This document shows, one piece after another, positions 1 through 5,862 of a stretch of DNA of 8,033 bases. The stretch is from NCBI GenBank assembly GCA_025933895.1, contig JAICZB010000103.1, positions 1 through 8,033 on the forward strand, in the 5' to 3' direction. Below the pieces are notes generated by a model. The model saw only the letters and a program-made list of their open reading frames with translations, searched no databases and was not told the origin of the DNA. Numbering within the stretch: position 1 is the first letter of the stretch; every line of letters begins with the position of its first letter. The position numbers were made by a program, and so were the translations under genes. This DNA is from Thermoleophilia bacterium. Lineage in GTDB: Bacteria > Actinomycetota > Thermoleophilia > Gaiellales > Gaiellaceae.

Positions 1-149
1 CGGACCGCGCCGTTCCCGCCGGATACGCGCACGGCATGGCGCCGCGGGAGCGGACTGTCCGCAAGCCCTCGCACGCCTTCGACTTCCCGCGCCGCGTCCG
101 CCGCGTAGCGAGCGAGGATCTCGGTCGAGATCGACGCCTGGCCGGCCAT
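1..149 (-). CDS. Asp23/Gls24-like protein, N-terminal part (runs off window)
   Basis: The reverse strand reads ATG at 149 and stays open to the window edge, giving 49 complete codons beginning MAGQASISTEIL. The pattern 'ISTEILARYAADAAREVEGV' resembles the start of Asp23/Gls24 (DUF322) proteins, small non-enzymatic envelope-associated or stress proteins that typically begin with I-[ST]-x-E-[VI]-[IL] followed by an evxGV motif. It starts 7 nt after the stop of the phosphoesterase, on the same strand, so it is probably the last visible gene of the sdh operon. No strong Shine-Dalgarno sequence precedes the ATG. The C-terminal part, which would decide the family, lies outside the window. The assignment is from pattern recognition of a fragment and could be wrong; the reading frame itself is well supported. 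Confidence 0.6.
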   Translation of the reverse strand, partial: MAGQASISTEILARYAADAAREVEGVRGLADSPLPRRHAVRVSGGNGAV

Positions 150-156
150 AGCCGGA

Positions 157-978
157 TCAGCGTAGCGCCGCTCTGAGGATCAGCTCCGTCGCCTCGGGCC
201 GTGCGGCGAAGCGAAGCGGGACGAAGGTCGTGCCGAGCCCCGCGGAGACGTGCATCGTCGCCGCGGCATTCCGGTACACGCCCGCGTTGTAGCGCGCGCG
301 GAGGTGGGCGAAGCGCAGCTTCCCGCCCGGGAACGGCAGCGCTATCTGGCCGTCGTGCATGTGTCCGGAGAGAACGAGGTCGAAGCGGCCGGGCTCGAGC
401 GCGTCGAGCACTCGCGGGTAGTGGCAGAGGAGGATCGAGAAGTCGGCGTCGCTCGCGAGACGGTTCGGGTCGAGCCGCGCGCGGCTGCGCACGATCAGCC
501 GGGGATCCGCGCCGGCGATCCAGACGCGACGGCCGCGCAGCTCGAGCATCCGGCCGTCGTCGCGAAGCAGCGTCGCGGGCTCCAGCTCGCGCAAGGCGGA
601 GGCGCGCGCCTGCGGGTCGCGGCTGAGCGCGATGTCGTGGTTGCCGAGGACGGCGAGCGTCGGCCGCGGGAGGATCCGCACCAGCTGCCGCAGCATCGGC
701 TCGCCGCGCGGATGCGTCAGCAGGTCGCCGGTGATCGCGACGAGATCCGGACGCCGTTCGCGGGTCCAGGCAGCCGCCTGCCAGGCCGCGCCGACTCCGG
801 GCGACGGAACGCCGAAGTGGAAGTCCGAGAGGTGGACGATCCGGAGGCCGTCGAGCTCCGCGGGCAGCCCGGGCAGCTCGAGCTCGATCTCATGCCGGCG
901 CAGCCAGCCGGCTTCGAGCAGGCCCCACCCCAGACCGGCACCGGCGAGCGCCGCGCCGGCGAGCGCGGCCGGCTTCAG
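157..978 (-). CDS. Calcineurin-like metallophosphoesterase, YkuE-type, N-terminal membrane anchor
   Basis: This is a binuclear-metal phosphoesterase of the YkuE/LpxH-like group; its substrate is unknown. Counting from the CTG at 978 (273 aa), a hydrophobic Ala/Gly/Leu-rich segment (about 4-24) is a likely membrane anchor. The metallophosphatase motifs follow in order: SDFHFG (D52, H54), GD (D85), GNHD (N113, H114), CHYP (H186) and GHMHDG (H206, H208). The C-terminus GLGTTFVPLRF is typical of YkuE-like proteins. The start is uncertain. No in-frame ATG, GTG or TTG lies between the hydrophobic segment and a GTG at 1137 or ATG at 1167. Those would add 53-63 Arg/Pro-rich residues inside the upstream CCG gene, which look like shadow sequence. 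The CTG overlaps the upstream stop as CTGA, matching the other overlaps in this operon, so I prefer it. The enzyme probably acts at the membrane; any link to succinate oxidation is positional only. Confidence 0.85.
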   Translation of the reverse strand: MKPAALAGAALAGAGLGWGLLEAGWLRRHEIELELPGLPAELDGLRIVHLSDFHFGVPSPGVGAAWQAAAWTRERRPDLVAITGDLLTHPRGEPMLRQLVRILPRPTLAVLGNHDIALSRDPQARASALRELEPATLLRDDGRMLELRGRRVWIAGADPRLIVRSRARLDPNRLASDADFSILLCHYPRVLDALEPGRFDLVLSGHMHDGQIALPFPGGKLRFAHLRARYNAGVYRNAAATMHVSAGLGTTFVPLRFAARPEATELILRAALR

Positions 979-1880
979 ACTTCCAGCCGCTCGAGCGCCG
1001 GCCGCGGGTCGACGATGTGGCGCTTGAACTTCAGCTCCGCTTCCTCGAGGCCGGCCGCGACGCCGACGAGCTGGGCGAGGTGGAGGATCGGCAGCCCGAA
1101 CGCCCGCCCGGTCGACGCCTCGAGCTTCTGCTGCCACGCGTCGAGCGAGAGGTGGCAGAGCGGGCACGGCGTGACCATCACGTCGGCGCCGGCCTCCATC
1201 GCCTGCTCGATCGGCTGGATGACCTCGCCGAGCGCCGTCTCCTCACGGGCCGCGATGATCGGGAAGCCGCAGCACTTGATCTTCGCCGGATAGTCGATCG
1301 ACTCGCCGCCGCACGCCTCGATGATCCGCTCGAGCGACCACGGCCGGTCCGGATCCTCGAAGCCCATGAGCTTCGACGGCCGCAGGATCTGGCAGCCGTA
1401 GAACGGCGCGACTTTCAGACCCTTCAGACCCTTGTGAGCCGCCCCCTTGAGCCGTTCGTAGCCCTCGCCCTCGGCGATCTCCCAGAGGAAGTGCCGCACA
1501 TCGACCTTCCCCGAGTACGGAGGCACGCCGACCGTGGTGAGGTTCTCGTTCACCCGCGCGAGCAGGTCGGAGTCGCCCTGGAGCATGAAGTTCGCCTGAC
1601 GCAGGTTGAGCGTGCAGACGTTGCAGACCGTCATGAGCGTGTCGCAGCCGGTGGCCTCCGCGTAGGCGAGGATGCGGGCGTTGAGGTGGACGTAGTAGTC
1701 GGGCTCCGCCTCGTGGATGTCGCCGGCCCCGCAGCACGTGACCGACTCGAGCTCCACGAGCTCGAGCCCGACCTGCGGCGCGAGCGCCTGCGTCGACGTG
1801 TCGAGCTCCTTCGCCGAGAGGGATGCGAGACAGCCCTTGTAGTACGCGACCCGCTTCAGCGGTGTCTCTGCTGTGCTCAC
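975..1880 (-). CDS. sdhE: HdrB-like CCG-domain subunit of type E succinate dehydrogenase/fumarate reductase
   Basis: A 301-aa protein with two complete CCG (cysteine-rich) domains, as in heterodisulfide reductase subunit B. Motif 1 is C17, C49-C50-G51, C86-x2-C89; motif 2 is C163, C203-C204-G205, C239-x2-C242. In HdrB such motifs bind noncubane [4Fe-4S] clusters. In type E succinate:quinone oxidoreductases (Sulfolobus; MfrE of Wolinella) this subunit replaces the transmembrane heme-b anchor and is thought to carry electrons to the quinone at the membrane. No transmembrane helix is evident; a mildly hydrophobic stretch lies near residues 262-277. The GTG start is set by a strong GGAGGAGGA 9 nt upstream and by a 4-nt GTGA overlap with the sdhB stop. 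Order and overlap with sdhA and sdhB argue that it belongs to that complex. Databases may label it 'CoB-CoM heterodisulfide reductase subunit B'. A thiol/disulfide role, as in methanogen thiol:fumarate reductase, is the main alternative. The symbol sdhE here is not the unrelated flavinylation factor of the same name. Confidence 0.9.
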   Translation of the reverse strand: MSTAETPLKRVAYYKGCLASLSAKELDTSTQALAPQVGLELVELESVTCCGAGDIHEAEPDYYVHLNARILAYAEATGCDTLMTVCNVCTLNLRQANFMLQGDSDLLARVNENLTTVGVPPYSGKVDVRHFLWEIAEGEGYERLKGAAHKGLKGLKVAPFYGCQILRPSKLMGFEDPDRPWSLERIIEACGGESIDYPAKIKCCGFPIIAAREETALGEVIQPIEQAMEAGADVMVTPCPLCHLSLDAWQQKLEASTGRAFGLPILHLAQLVGVAAGLEEAELKFKRHIVDPRPALERLEV

Positions 1881-2974
1881 GCTGACGGTTCCTCCTCCAC
1901 TTCGGGTAGCCACGGTCTCGGCGCGGCTCCCGGCCGCGCATAGATCTCCTCGAGCGACTCGCCTGCGTGCCCGTGCTCGAGCTTCGCCAGCGCATGCTCG
2001 CCCTGGACGTGACCGAGCGCGCCGCCGCGGTCCTGCTCGCGCACGAGCTTGCGCAGGTTCCGGGCCTCGTTCACGTCCTTCGCCGTGTGCGGGATCGGCA
2101 CGGGACGCACCTTGCCGTGCTTCGCGAGCGAGTATCCGAACTTGAGCTGCTTGATCGCGGAGACGTAGCCCTGCGTCTTCGGGATGAGCTCTTCCTCGCG
2201 CAGCCAGCCGGTCGTCTCGCTGGAGCGGACGAACCACTTCGCGTGCTTCGCGCCCATGTCACGGTCGATGCCGAGGCGGATGGACTCTGCGCCGAGCTTG
2301 GCGATCGCGTCGCGCGGGTCGACGCCCTTGGGGCAGCGCTCGTTGCAGAAGTAGCAGCGCGTGCAGTCCCAGACGCCGTGCTCGGAGTTGTACCGCTCGA
2401 GGCGCTCGACGGTCGCGGCGTCGCGCGGGTCGCCGACGAAGCGCATCCCCTTCGCGAGCGCCTGCGGCCCGAGGAACTCCGGGTCCGACTCCATCGCATT
2501 GCACTCCGAGACGCAACAGCCGCAGTTGATGCAGAGCGACTCCTTGTGCACCACGTTCATCCGCTGCTGCGAGATCCGGTACTCGCGCCCGTCCTCCGGC
2601 CGGTCGTAGCCCGGCTCGAGCCACGGCCACATCGCCTTGAACTTGCTCCAGAACGGGTCCATGTCGACGACGAGGTCCTTCAGGATCGGCAGGTTTCCCA
2701 TCGCGGAGATGACGGGGACGCGACCCGCCTGCGCGATGTCGTACATCCGCGTCTTGCAGGCGAGCACGGCGGCGCCGTCCATCCGCATCCCGCACGAGCC
2801 GCAGATCATCATCCGGCAGCTCTTGCGGAAGGAGAGCGAGCCGTCGTGACGGTCCTTGACGATGTCCAGGCAGTCGAGGAGCGTCGCCCAATCAGGCGCG
2901 TCGATCTCGTACTCCTTGAGCGCCCGGTCACCCGTCGCCGAGTCGTAGCGCCAGATCTTCAGTGCGACCTTCAT
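1877..2974 (-). CDS. sdhB: Succinate dehydrogenase/fumarate reductase iron-sulfur subunit, type E
   Basis: A 365-aa electron-transfer subunit passing electrons between the SdhA flavin and the quinone-reducing subunit. The N-terminal ferredoxin-like domain has [2Fe-2S] ligands C53, C58, C61 and C73. The second domain has CINCGCCVSEC (C148, C151, C154, C158) and CTRCYFCNERCP (C204, C207, C210, C214). In E. coli enzymes the residue matching C207 is Ile or Val and the third cluster is [3Fe-4S]; here the fourth Cys predicts [4Fe-4S], as in type E enzymes. After C214 the protein continues for about 150 residues, compared with about 22 in E. coli SdhB, ending in a charged, Glu/Pro-rich tail. The ATG overlaps the sdhA stop as TGATG and is preceded by AGGAGAGGA 7 nt upstream, which fixes the start. 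Its stop overlaps the GTG of the CCG-subunit gene. The reaction direction (succinate oxidation or fumarate reduction) cannot be read from sequence. Confidence 0.95.
   Translation of the reverse strand: MKVALKIWRYDSATGDRALKEYEIDAPDWATLLDCLDIVKDRHDGSLSFRKSCRMMICGSCGMRMDGAAVLACKTRMYDIAQAGRVPVISAMGNLPILKDLVVDMDPFWSKFKAMWPWLEPGYDRPEDGREYRISQQRMNVVHKESLCINCGCCVSECNAMESDPEFLGPQALAKGMRFVGDPRDAATVERLERYNSEHGVWDCTRCYFCNERCPKGVDPRDAIAKLGAESIRLGIDRDMGAKHAKWFVRSSETTGWLREEELIPKTQGYVSAIKQLKFGYSLAKHGKVRPVPIPHTAKDVNEARNLRKLVREQDRGGALGHVQGEHALAKLEHGHAGESLEEIYARPGAAPRPWLPEVEEEPSA
1890..1898 (-). promoter_or_regulatory. Ribosome-binding site of the CCG-subunit gene
   Basis: GGAGGAGGA on the reverse strand, 9 nt before the GTG at 1880 and inside the last codons of sdhB. 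It is the strongest such site in the window and decides the GTG start against the longer open frame reaching to 2237. Confidence 0.85.
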
Positions 2975-4656
2975 CAGTACTTCCTCTCCTGCGGTTGCCA
3001 TTTCGTCATCCGCACCGGCTCCCAGGAAAGCTGGGGCGAGCCGTCCACGAGGTGGACGATCGTGTGCTGGAGGAAGTTCTCGTCGTCGCGCACGGGATAG
3101 TCGTCCGGCCGAGCGTGCGCGCCACGGCTCTCCTTGCGCTCGATCCCTGCGACGACCATGCACTCGGCGAGGTCGAGGAGGAAGTCGAGCTCGATCGCCT
3201 GCGTGAGGTCGGTGTTGAAGACCTCGCCCTTGTCCTCGACCACGACGCGCTGGTAGCGGTCGCGGAGGCCGGCGACGACCTTGCCCTGCTGTTCCATCTG
3301 GCGCTCGCGGCGGAAGACGCCGAAGTTCTCGTGCATCGAGGAGGCGAGCTCGTCGCGGATGCTCCACGGGCGCTCGCCGTCGGTGCGCTCGAGCAGGGCG
3401 GTCAGGTCCCGCTCGGCGTCGCGTTCGACCGAGTCCGGCACGTCGACGGTCGTGTGGCTGAGCGCCCACTCCGCCGCGTGCGAGCCTGCGCGCTTGCCGA
3501 AGGTGATCGTCTCCATGAGCGCGTTTCCTCCGAGCCTGTTCGCGCCGTGCACCGAGACGCACGCGCACTCGCCGGCGGCATAGAGACCCGTGAGCTCGGT
3601 CTGCCCCCAGACGTCGGTCGCGACGCCGCCCATGTGGTAGTGGGCGCCAGGGCGCACCGGAATCGGGTCGTAGATGGGGTCGACGCCGAGGAACGTCATC
3701 GCGAGCTCGCGCGAGCCCGGCAGCCGCTCGATGATCCGTTCGGCGCCGAGGTGGCGGAGATCGAGGAGGACGTTCCCGTCGACACCGCGTCCGGCGTCGA
3801 TCTCCATCTGCTCGGCCCGTGAGATGACGTCGCGCGACGCGAGCTCCATCGTGTTCGGCGCGTACCGCTTGAGAAAGCGCTCGCCGTCCTTGTTGAGCAG
3901 AAAGGCGCCCTCGCCACGGCAGCCCTCGGTGATGAGCACGCCCGTCGGCGCGAGCGTCGTCGGATGGAACTGCATCATCTCCATGTCCTTGAGCCCGAGG
4001 CCGGCCCGCAATGCCATGGACATCCCGTCGCCCGTGCAGGAATAGGCGTTCGTCGTCCCGGTGTAGAGCCGCCCCGCGCCGCCGGTCGCGAGGATCACGG
4101 TCTTCGCTCCGATCGTCTTCAGGCCGCCCTCGAGCAGGTCCCAGCAGACGACGCCCTGGCAGCGACCGTCGTTCTCGACGAGCTGCCAGGCGAAGTACTC
4201 CTCGTAGGTCGGGATGTCGCGCTTGCAGACTTGCTCCCAGAGCACCTGGACGAGGACGTGTCCCGTGATGTCCGCGGCATACGCGGTACGCGGCGCGCCT
4301 GCGGCCCCGAACGGACGCTGCGCGATGCGGCCGTCCTCGGTGCGCGAGAAGACCGCGCCCCAGTTCTCGAGCTGGTAGACGTCCGCGGGCGCTTCTTCGC
4401 AGAGGATCTCGATCGCGTCCTGGTCACCGAGGTAGTCGGAGCCCTTGACCGTGTCGTAGGCGTGGATCTCGGGGTTGTCCTCCGACGCATTCCCGAGTGC
4501 GGCGTTGATGCCGCCCTCGGCCGCGCCTGAGTGCGAGCGCGTCGGGTGAATCTTCGAGATCATCGCGACGTCCGCGCCTGCGTCGAAAGCCTCGATCGCG
4601 GCGCGCATGCCAGCGCAGCCCGCGCCGACGACGAGCACGTCGTGCTTCGCGATCAC
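2974..4656 (-). CDS. sdhA: Succinate dehydrogenase/fumarate reductase flavoprotein subunit
   Basis: A 560-aa catalytic subunit interconverting succinate and fumarate with covalently bound FAD. Visible features in order: dinucleotide-binding GAGCAG (11-16); RSHSGAAEGG with H42 as the expected FAD-linking histidine; QFHPTTL (H231); TEGCRGEG (E244); ELASRDV with R275 matching the E. coli catalytic R286; AHYHMGG (H339, matching E. coli H354); GANRLGGN (R374, matching R399); and the C-terminal SRGAHARPD signature. All key residues are present and the length is normal. There is no twin-arginine or other signal peptide, unlike periplasmic MfrA of Wolinella, so the enzyme should face the cytoplasm. 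The GTG at 4656 is preferred because homology begins directly at VIAKHDVLVVGAG and a TAnnnT box sits 7 nt upstream; an in-frame ATG at 4710 is the alternative. It is the first gene of the operon and divergent from xerC. L-aspartate oxidase is excluded by the adjacent sdhB and the SdhA-type signatures. Confidence 0.95.
   Translation of the reverse strand: MIAKHDVLVVGAGCAGMRAAIEAFDAGADVAMISKIHPTRSHSGAAEGGINAALGNASEDNPEIHAYDTVKGSDYLGDQDAIEILCEEAPADVYQLENWGAVFSRTEDGRIAQRPFGAAGAPRTAYAADITGHVLVQVLWEQVCKRDIPTYEEYFAWQLVENDGRCQGVVCWDLLEGGLKTIGAKTVILATGGAGRLYTGTTNAYSCTGDGMSMALRAGLGLKDMEMMQFHPTTLAPTGVLITEGCRGEGAFLLNKDGERFLKRYAPNTMELASRDVISRAEQMEIDAGRGVDGNVLLDLRHLGAERIIERLPGSRELAMTFLGVDPIYDPIPVRPGAHYHMGGVATDVWGQTELTGLYAAGECACVSVHGANRLGGNALMETITFGKRAGSHAAEWALSHTTVDVPDSVERDAERDLTALLERTDGERPWSIRDELASSMHENFGVFRRERQMEQQGKVVAGLRDRYQRVVVEDKGEVFNTDLTQAIELDFLLDLAECMVVAGIERKESRGAHARPDDYPVRDDENFLQHTIVHLVDGSPQLSWEPVRMTKWQPQERKY
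2982..2990 (-). promoter_or_regulatory. sdhB ribosome-binding site
   Basis: AGGAGAGGA on the reverse strand, 7 nt before the sdhB ATG and inside the end of sdhA. It decides the sdhB start against the much longer open frame reaching upstream to 3568. Confidence 0.8.
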
Positions 4657-4660
4657 ACGA

Positions 4661-5551
4661 ATGACGCTAGCGCACGGGAAAGGAGCGCCGCCCGGCGAAC
4701 CGTTCTGCATCGACGCTCGCGCTGCAGCCGATCGCTTCCTCGCCTCGCCGGCGCTCGGCGAGGCCACGCGCCGCGCGTACGGCAGCGACGTCGGGGAGTT
4801 CTGCGGCTGGCTCGAGGAACGCGGCACGGACCTCGCGGCGGTCGACGTCCGCGCTCTCGCCGACTACGTCGCCTGGCTCGGCGGAGCGCGCCGCGGGAAG
4901 AAGCTCGCCCCGGCCACGATCAGCCGCAAGCTGGCCGCGGTGCGCGCCTTCCTCAGGCACGCGCTCGGTCCTGACCGCGTCCCCGACGCCCGGCTCGCGC
5001 CGCGCCGCGGCCGCCGGCTTCCCGACGCTCCCGGAGCCGCCGAGATCGAGCAGATGCTCGAGGCCCTCGAGGGCGACAGCCCGGTCGCAGTGCGAAACCG
5101 CGCACTCGTGGAGCTCGTCTACTCCGCCGGGCTGCGGAGCGCCGAGGCCGTCGGCCTCGACCTCGGAGACGTGGACTTCGAGCAGGAGCTCGTACACATC
5201 CGCCGCGCCAAGGGCGGCAAGGAGCGCGTCGTGCCCCTCGGCGAGGAGGCGGCGCTCTGGCTCGGCCGCTACCTGCGCGAGGCAAGACCTTCCCTCGCCA
5301 AGGGCGCGAACGACGCGCTGTTCCTCTCCGCCCGCGGACGCCGGCTCGACACGAGCACCCTTCGGCGGATCGTCCCGCACCCACACCGGCTCCGGCACGC
5401 ATTCGCCACTCACCTCCTCGACGGCGGCGCCGACCTGCGGACGATCCAGGAGCTGCTCGGTCACAGCTCGCTCTCGACGACGCAGGTCTACAGCCACGTC
5501 GACCCACGCCACCTGCGCCGGGTGTACGACCGCTCGCATCCTCGCTCCTAG
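4661..5551 (+). CDS. xerC: Tyrosine recombinase, XerC-like, with shortened catalytic domain
   Basis: A 296-aa site-specific recombinase, presumably acting with a partner at the replication terminus (dif) to resolve chromosome dimers. The N-terminal SAM-like core-binding domain covers about 20-105 (TRRAYGSDVGEF; ATISRKLAAVRAFLRHAL). The catalytic set is complete: R159 (SAGLRSAE), K184 (RAKGGKER), H242-x-x-R245 (HRLRH), H268 (LLGHSS) and the nucleophile Y277 (QVYSHV). Between the LSARGRRL strand and the HxxR helix it is about 13 residues shorter than the neighbouring XerD-like protein and lacks the usual connecting helix; the reading frame is intact there. The start is uncertain: ATG 4661 lies 4 nt from the sdhA GTG on the other strand, no Shine-Dalgarno is visible, and ATG 4607 is an upstream alternative that overlaps sdhA. 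Assignment as XerC rather than another Xer paralog is tentative. Its TAG stop overlaps the acylphosphatase stop. Confidence 0.88.
   Translation: MTLAHGKGAPPGEPFCIDARAAADRFLASPALGEATRRAYGSDVGEFCGWLEERGTDLAAVDVRALADYVAWLGGARRGKKLAPATISRKLAAVRAFLRHALGPDRVPDARLAPRRGRRLPDAPGAAEIEQMLEALEGDSPVAVRNRALVELVYSAGLRSAEAVGLDLGDVDFEQELVHIRRAKGGKERVVPLGEEAALWLGRYLREARPSLAKGANDALFLSARGRRLDTSTLRRIVPHPHRLRHAFATHLLDGGADLRTIQELLGHSSLSTTQVYSHVDPRHLRRVYDRSHPRS
4664..4669 (-). promoter_or_regulatory. Possible -10 element for a leaderless sdhA transcript
   Basis: On the reverse strand TAGCGT fits the actinobacterial TAnnnT -10 pattern and is followed by exactly 7 nt before the sdhA GTG, the spacing expected when transcription begins at the start codon. 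No Shine-Dalgarno sequence is present, consistent with leaderless translation. No convincing -35 was found, and the element lies inside the first codons of xerC. Confidence 0.35.
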
Positions 5552-5814
5552 CGGATCTGGAAGCCGCTCAGTCCCTCGGGTGATTCCTCCACGACGTCGA
5601 CACGCTCGACGTCGGCGCCGCGCGGGCCCTGGCGGCAGAAGTCGACCAGCGCATCGACGACCTCCACCCCGCCCTCGAAGACCGCTTCGACCGTACCGTC
5701 CGGACAGTTCCGTACCCAGCCGGCCACTCCCCGCGACCGCGCTGCCCGCTCGACGCCGAAGCGAAATCCGACACCCTGGACGAAGCCGTAGATCTGGATG
5801 TGCTTGCGTTCCAT
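5548..5814 (-). CDS. acyP: Acylphosphatase
   Basis: An 88-aa protein, normal length for the family, which hydrolyses carboxyl-phosphate bonds in small acyl phosphates such as acetyl phosphate; the physiological role in bacteria is unclear. The phosphate-binding loop GFVQGVGFR (residues 10-18) contains the catalytic Arg R18. GWVRN (32-36) carries the catalytic Asn N36. The family hallmark DGTVEAVFEG (39-48) follows. It is cytosolic with no signal peptide. It is convergent with xerC, their TAG stop codons sharing the palindrome CTAG at 5548-5551, and divergent from the XerD-like gene across 48 bp. No strong ribosome-binding site precedes the ATG. The family assignment is firm. Confidence 0.95.
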   Translation of the reverse strand: MERKHIQIYGFVQGVGFRFGVERAARSRGVAGWVRNCPDGTVEAVFEGGVEVVDALVDFCRQGPRGADVERVDVVEESPEGLSGFQIR

Positions 5815-5862
5815 CCGGGCATTCGAGCAGGCGTCGCGCGTCGCGGGACGAAGTCAGCGCGC
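5815..5862. other. Intergenic gap between divergent acyP and xerD-like gene
   Basis: These 48 bp separate the acyP ATG (reverse strand) from the XerD-like GTG (forward strand) and should hold, or lie beside, the promoters of both. I see no convincing -10/-35 pair, Shine-Dalgarno sequence or inverted repeat in it. The GC content stays high, and CATTCGAG near its left side is its most AT-rich part. If the XerD-like gene instead starts at the in-frame ATG at 5800, the gap disappears and the two genes overlap head to head. Confidence 0.4.

Noticed and set aside
250..1943. Two forward-strand open frames (250-1293 and 1017-1943)
   Set aside because: Antisense to the phosphoesterase and CCG-subunit genes, low-complexity charged composition, no recognisable motif.
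1881..2237. N-terminal extension of the CCG subunit from an ATG at 2237
   Set aside because: It would read through sdhB in another frame as Arg/Ala-rich sequence. The GTG at 1880 has a strong ribosome-binding site and is followed at once by conserved sequence.
1967..3100. Long forward-strand open frame of 377 codons antisense to sdhB
   Set aside because: Arg/Val/Leu/Asp-rich sequence with no family resemblance; it is the expected GC-rich shadow of the well-supported sdhB and the end of sdhA.
4667..5539. Reverse-strand open frame of 290 codons opposite xerC
   Set aside because: The forward frame has a complete Xer catalytic set; the reverse frame has no motif and typical shadow composition.
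5535..5560. Possible terminator between xerC and acyP
   Set aside because: The only symmetry is the 4-bp CTAG shared by the two stop codons; there is no stem-loop and no T-tract.
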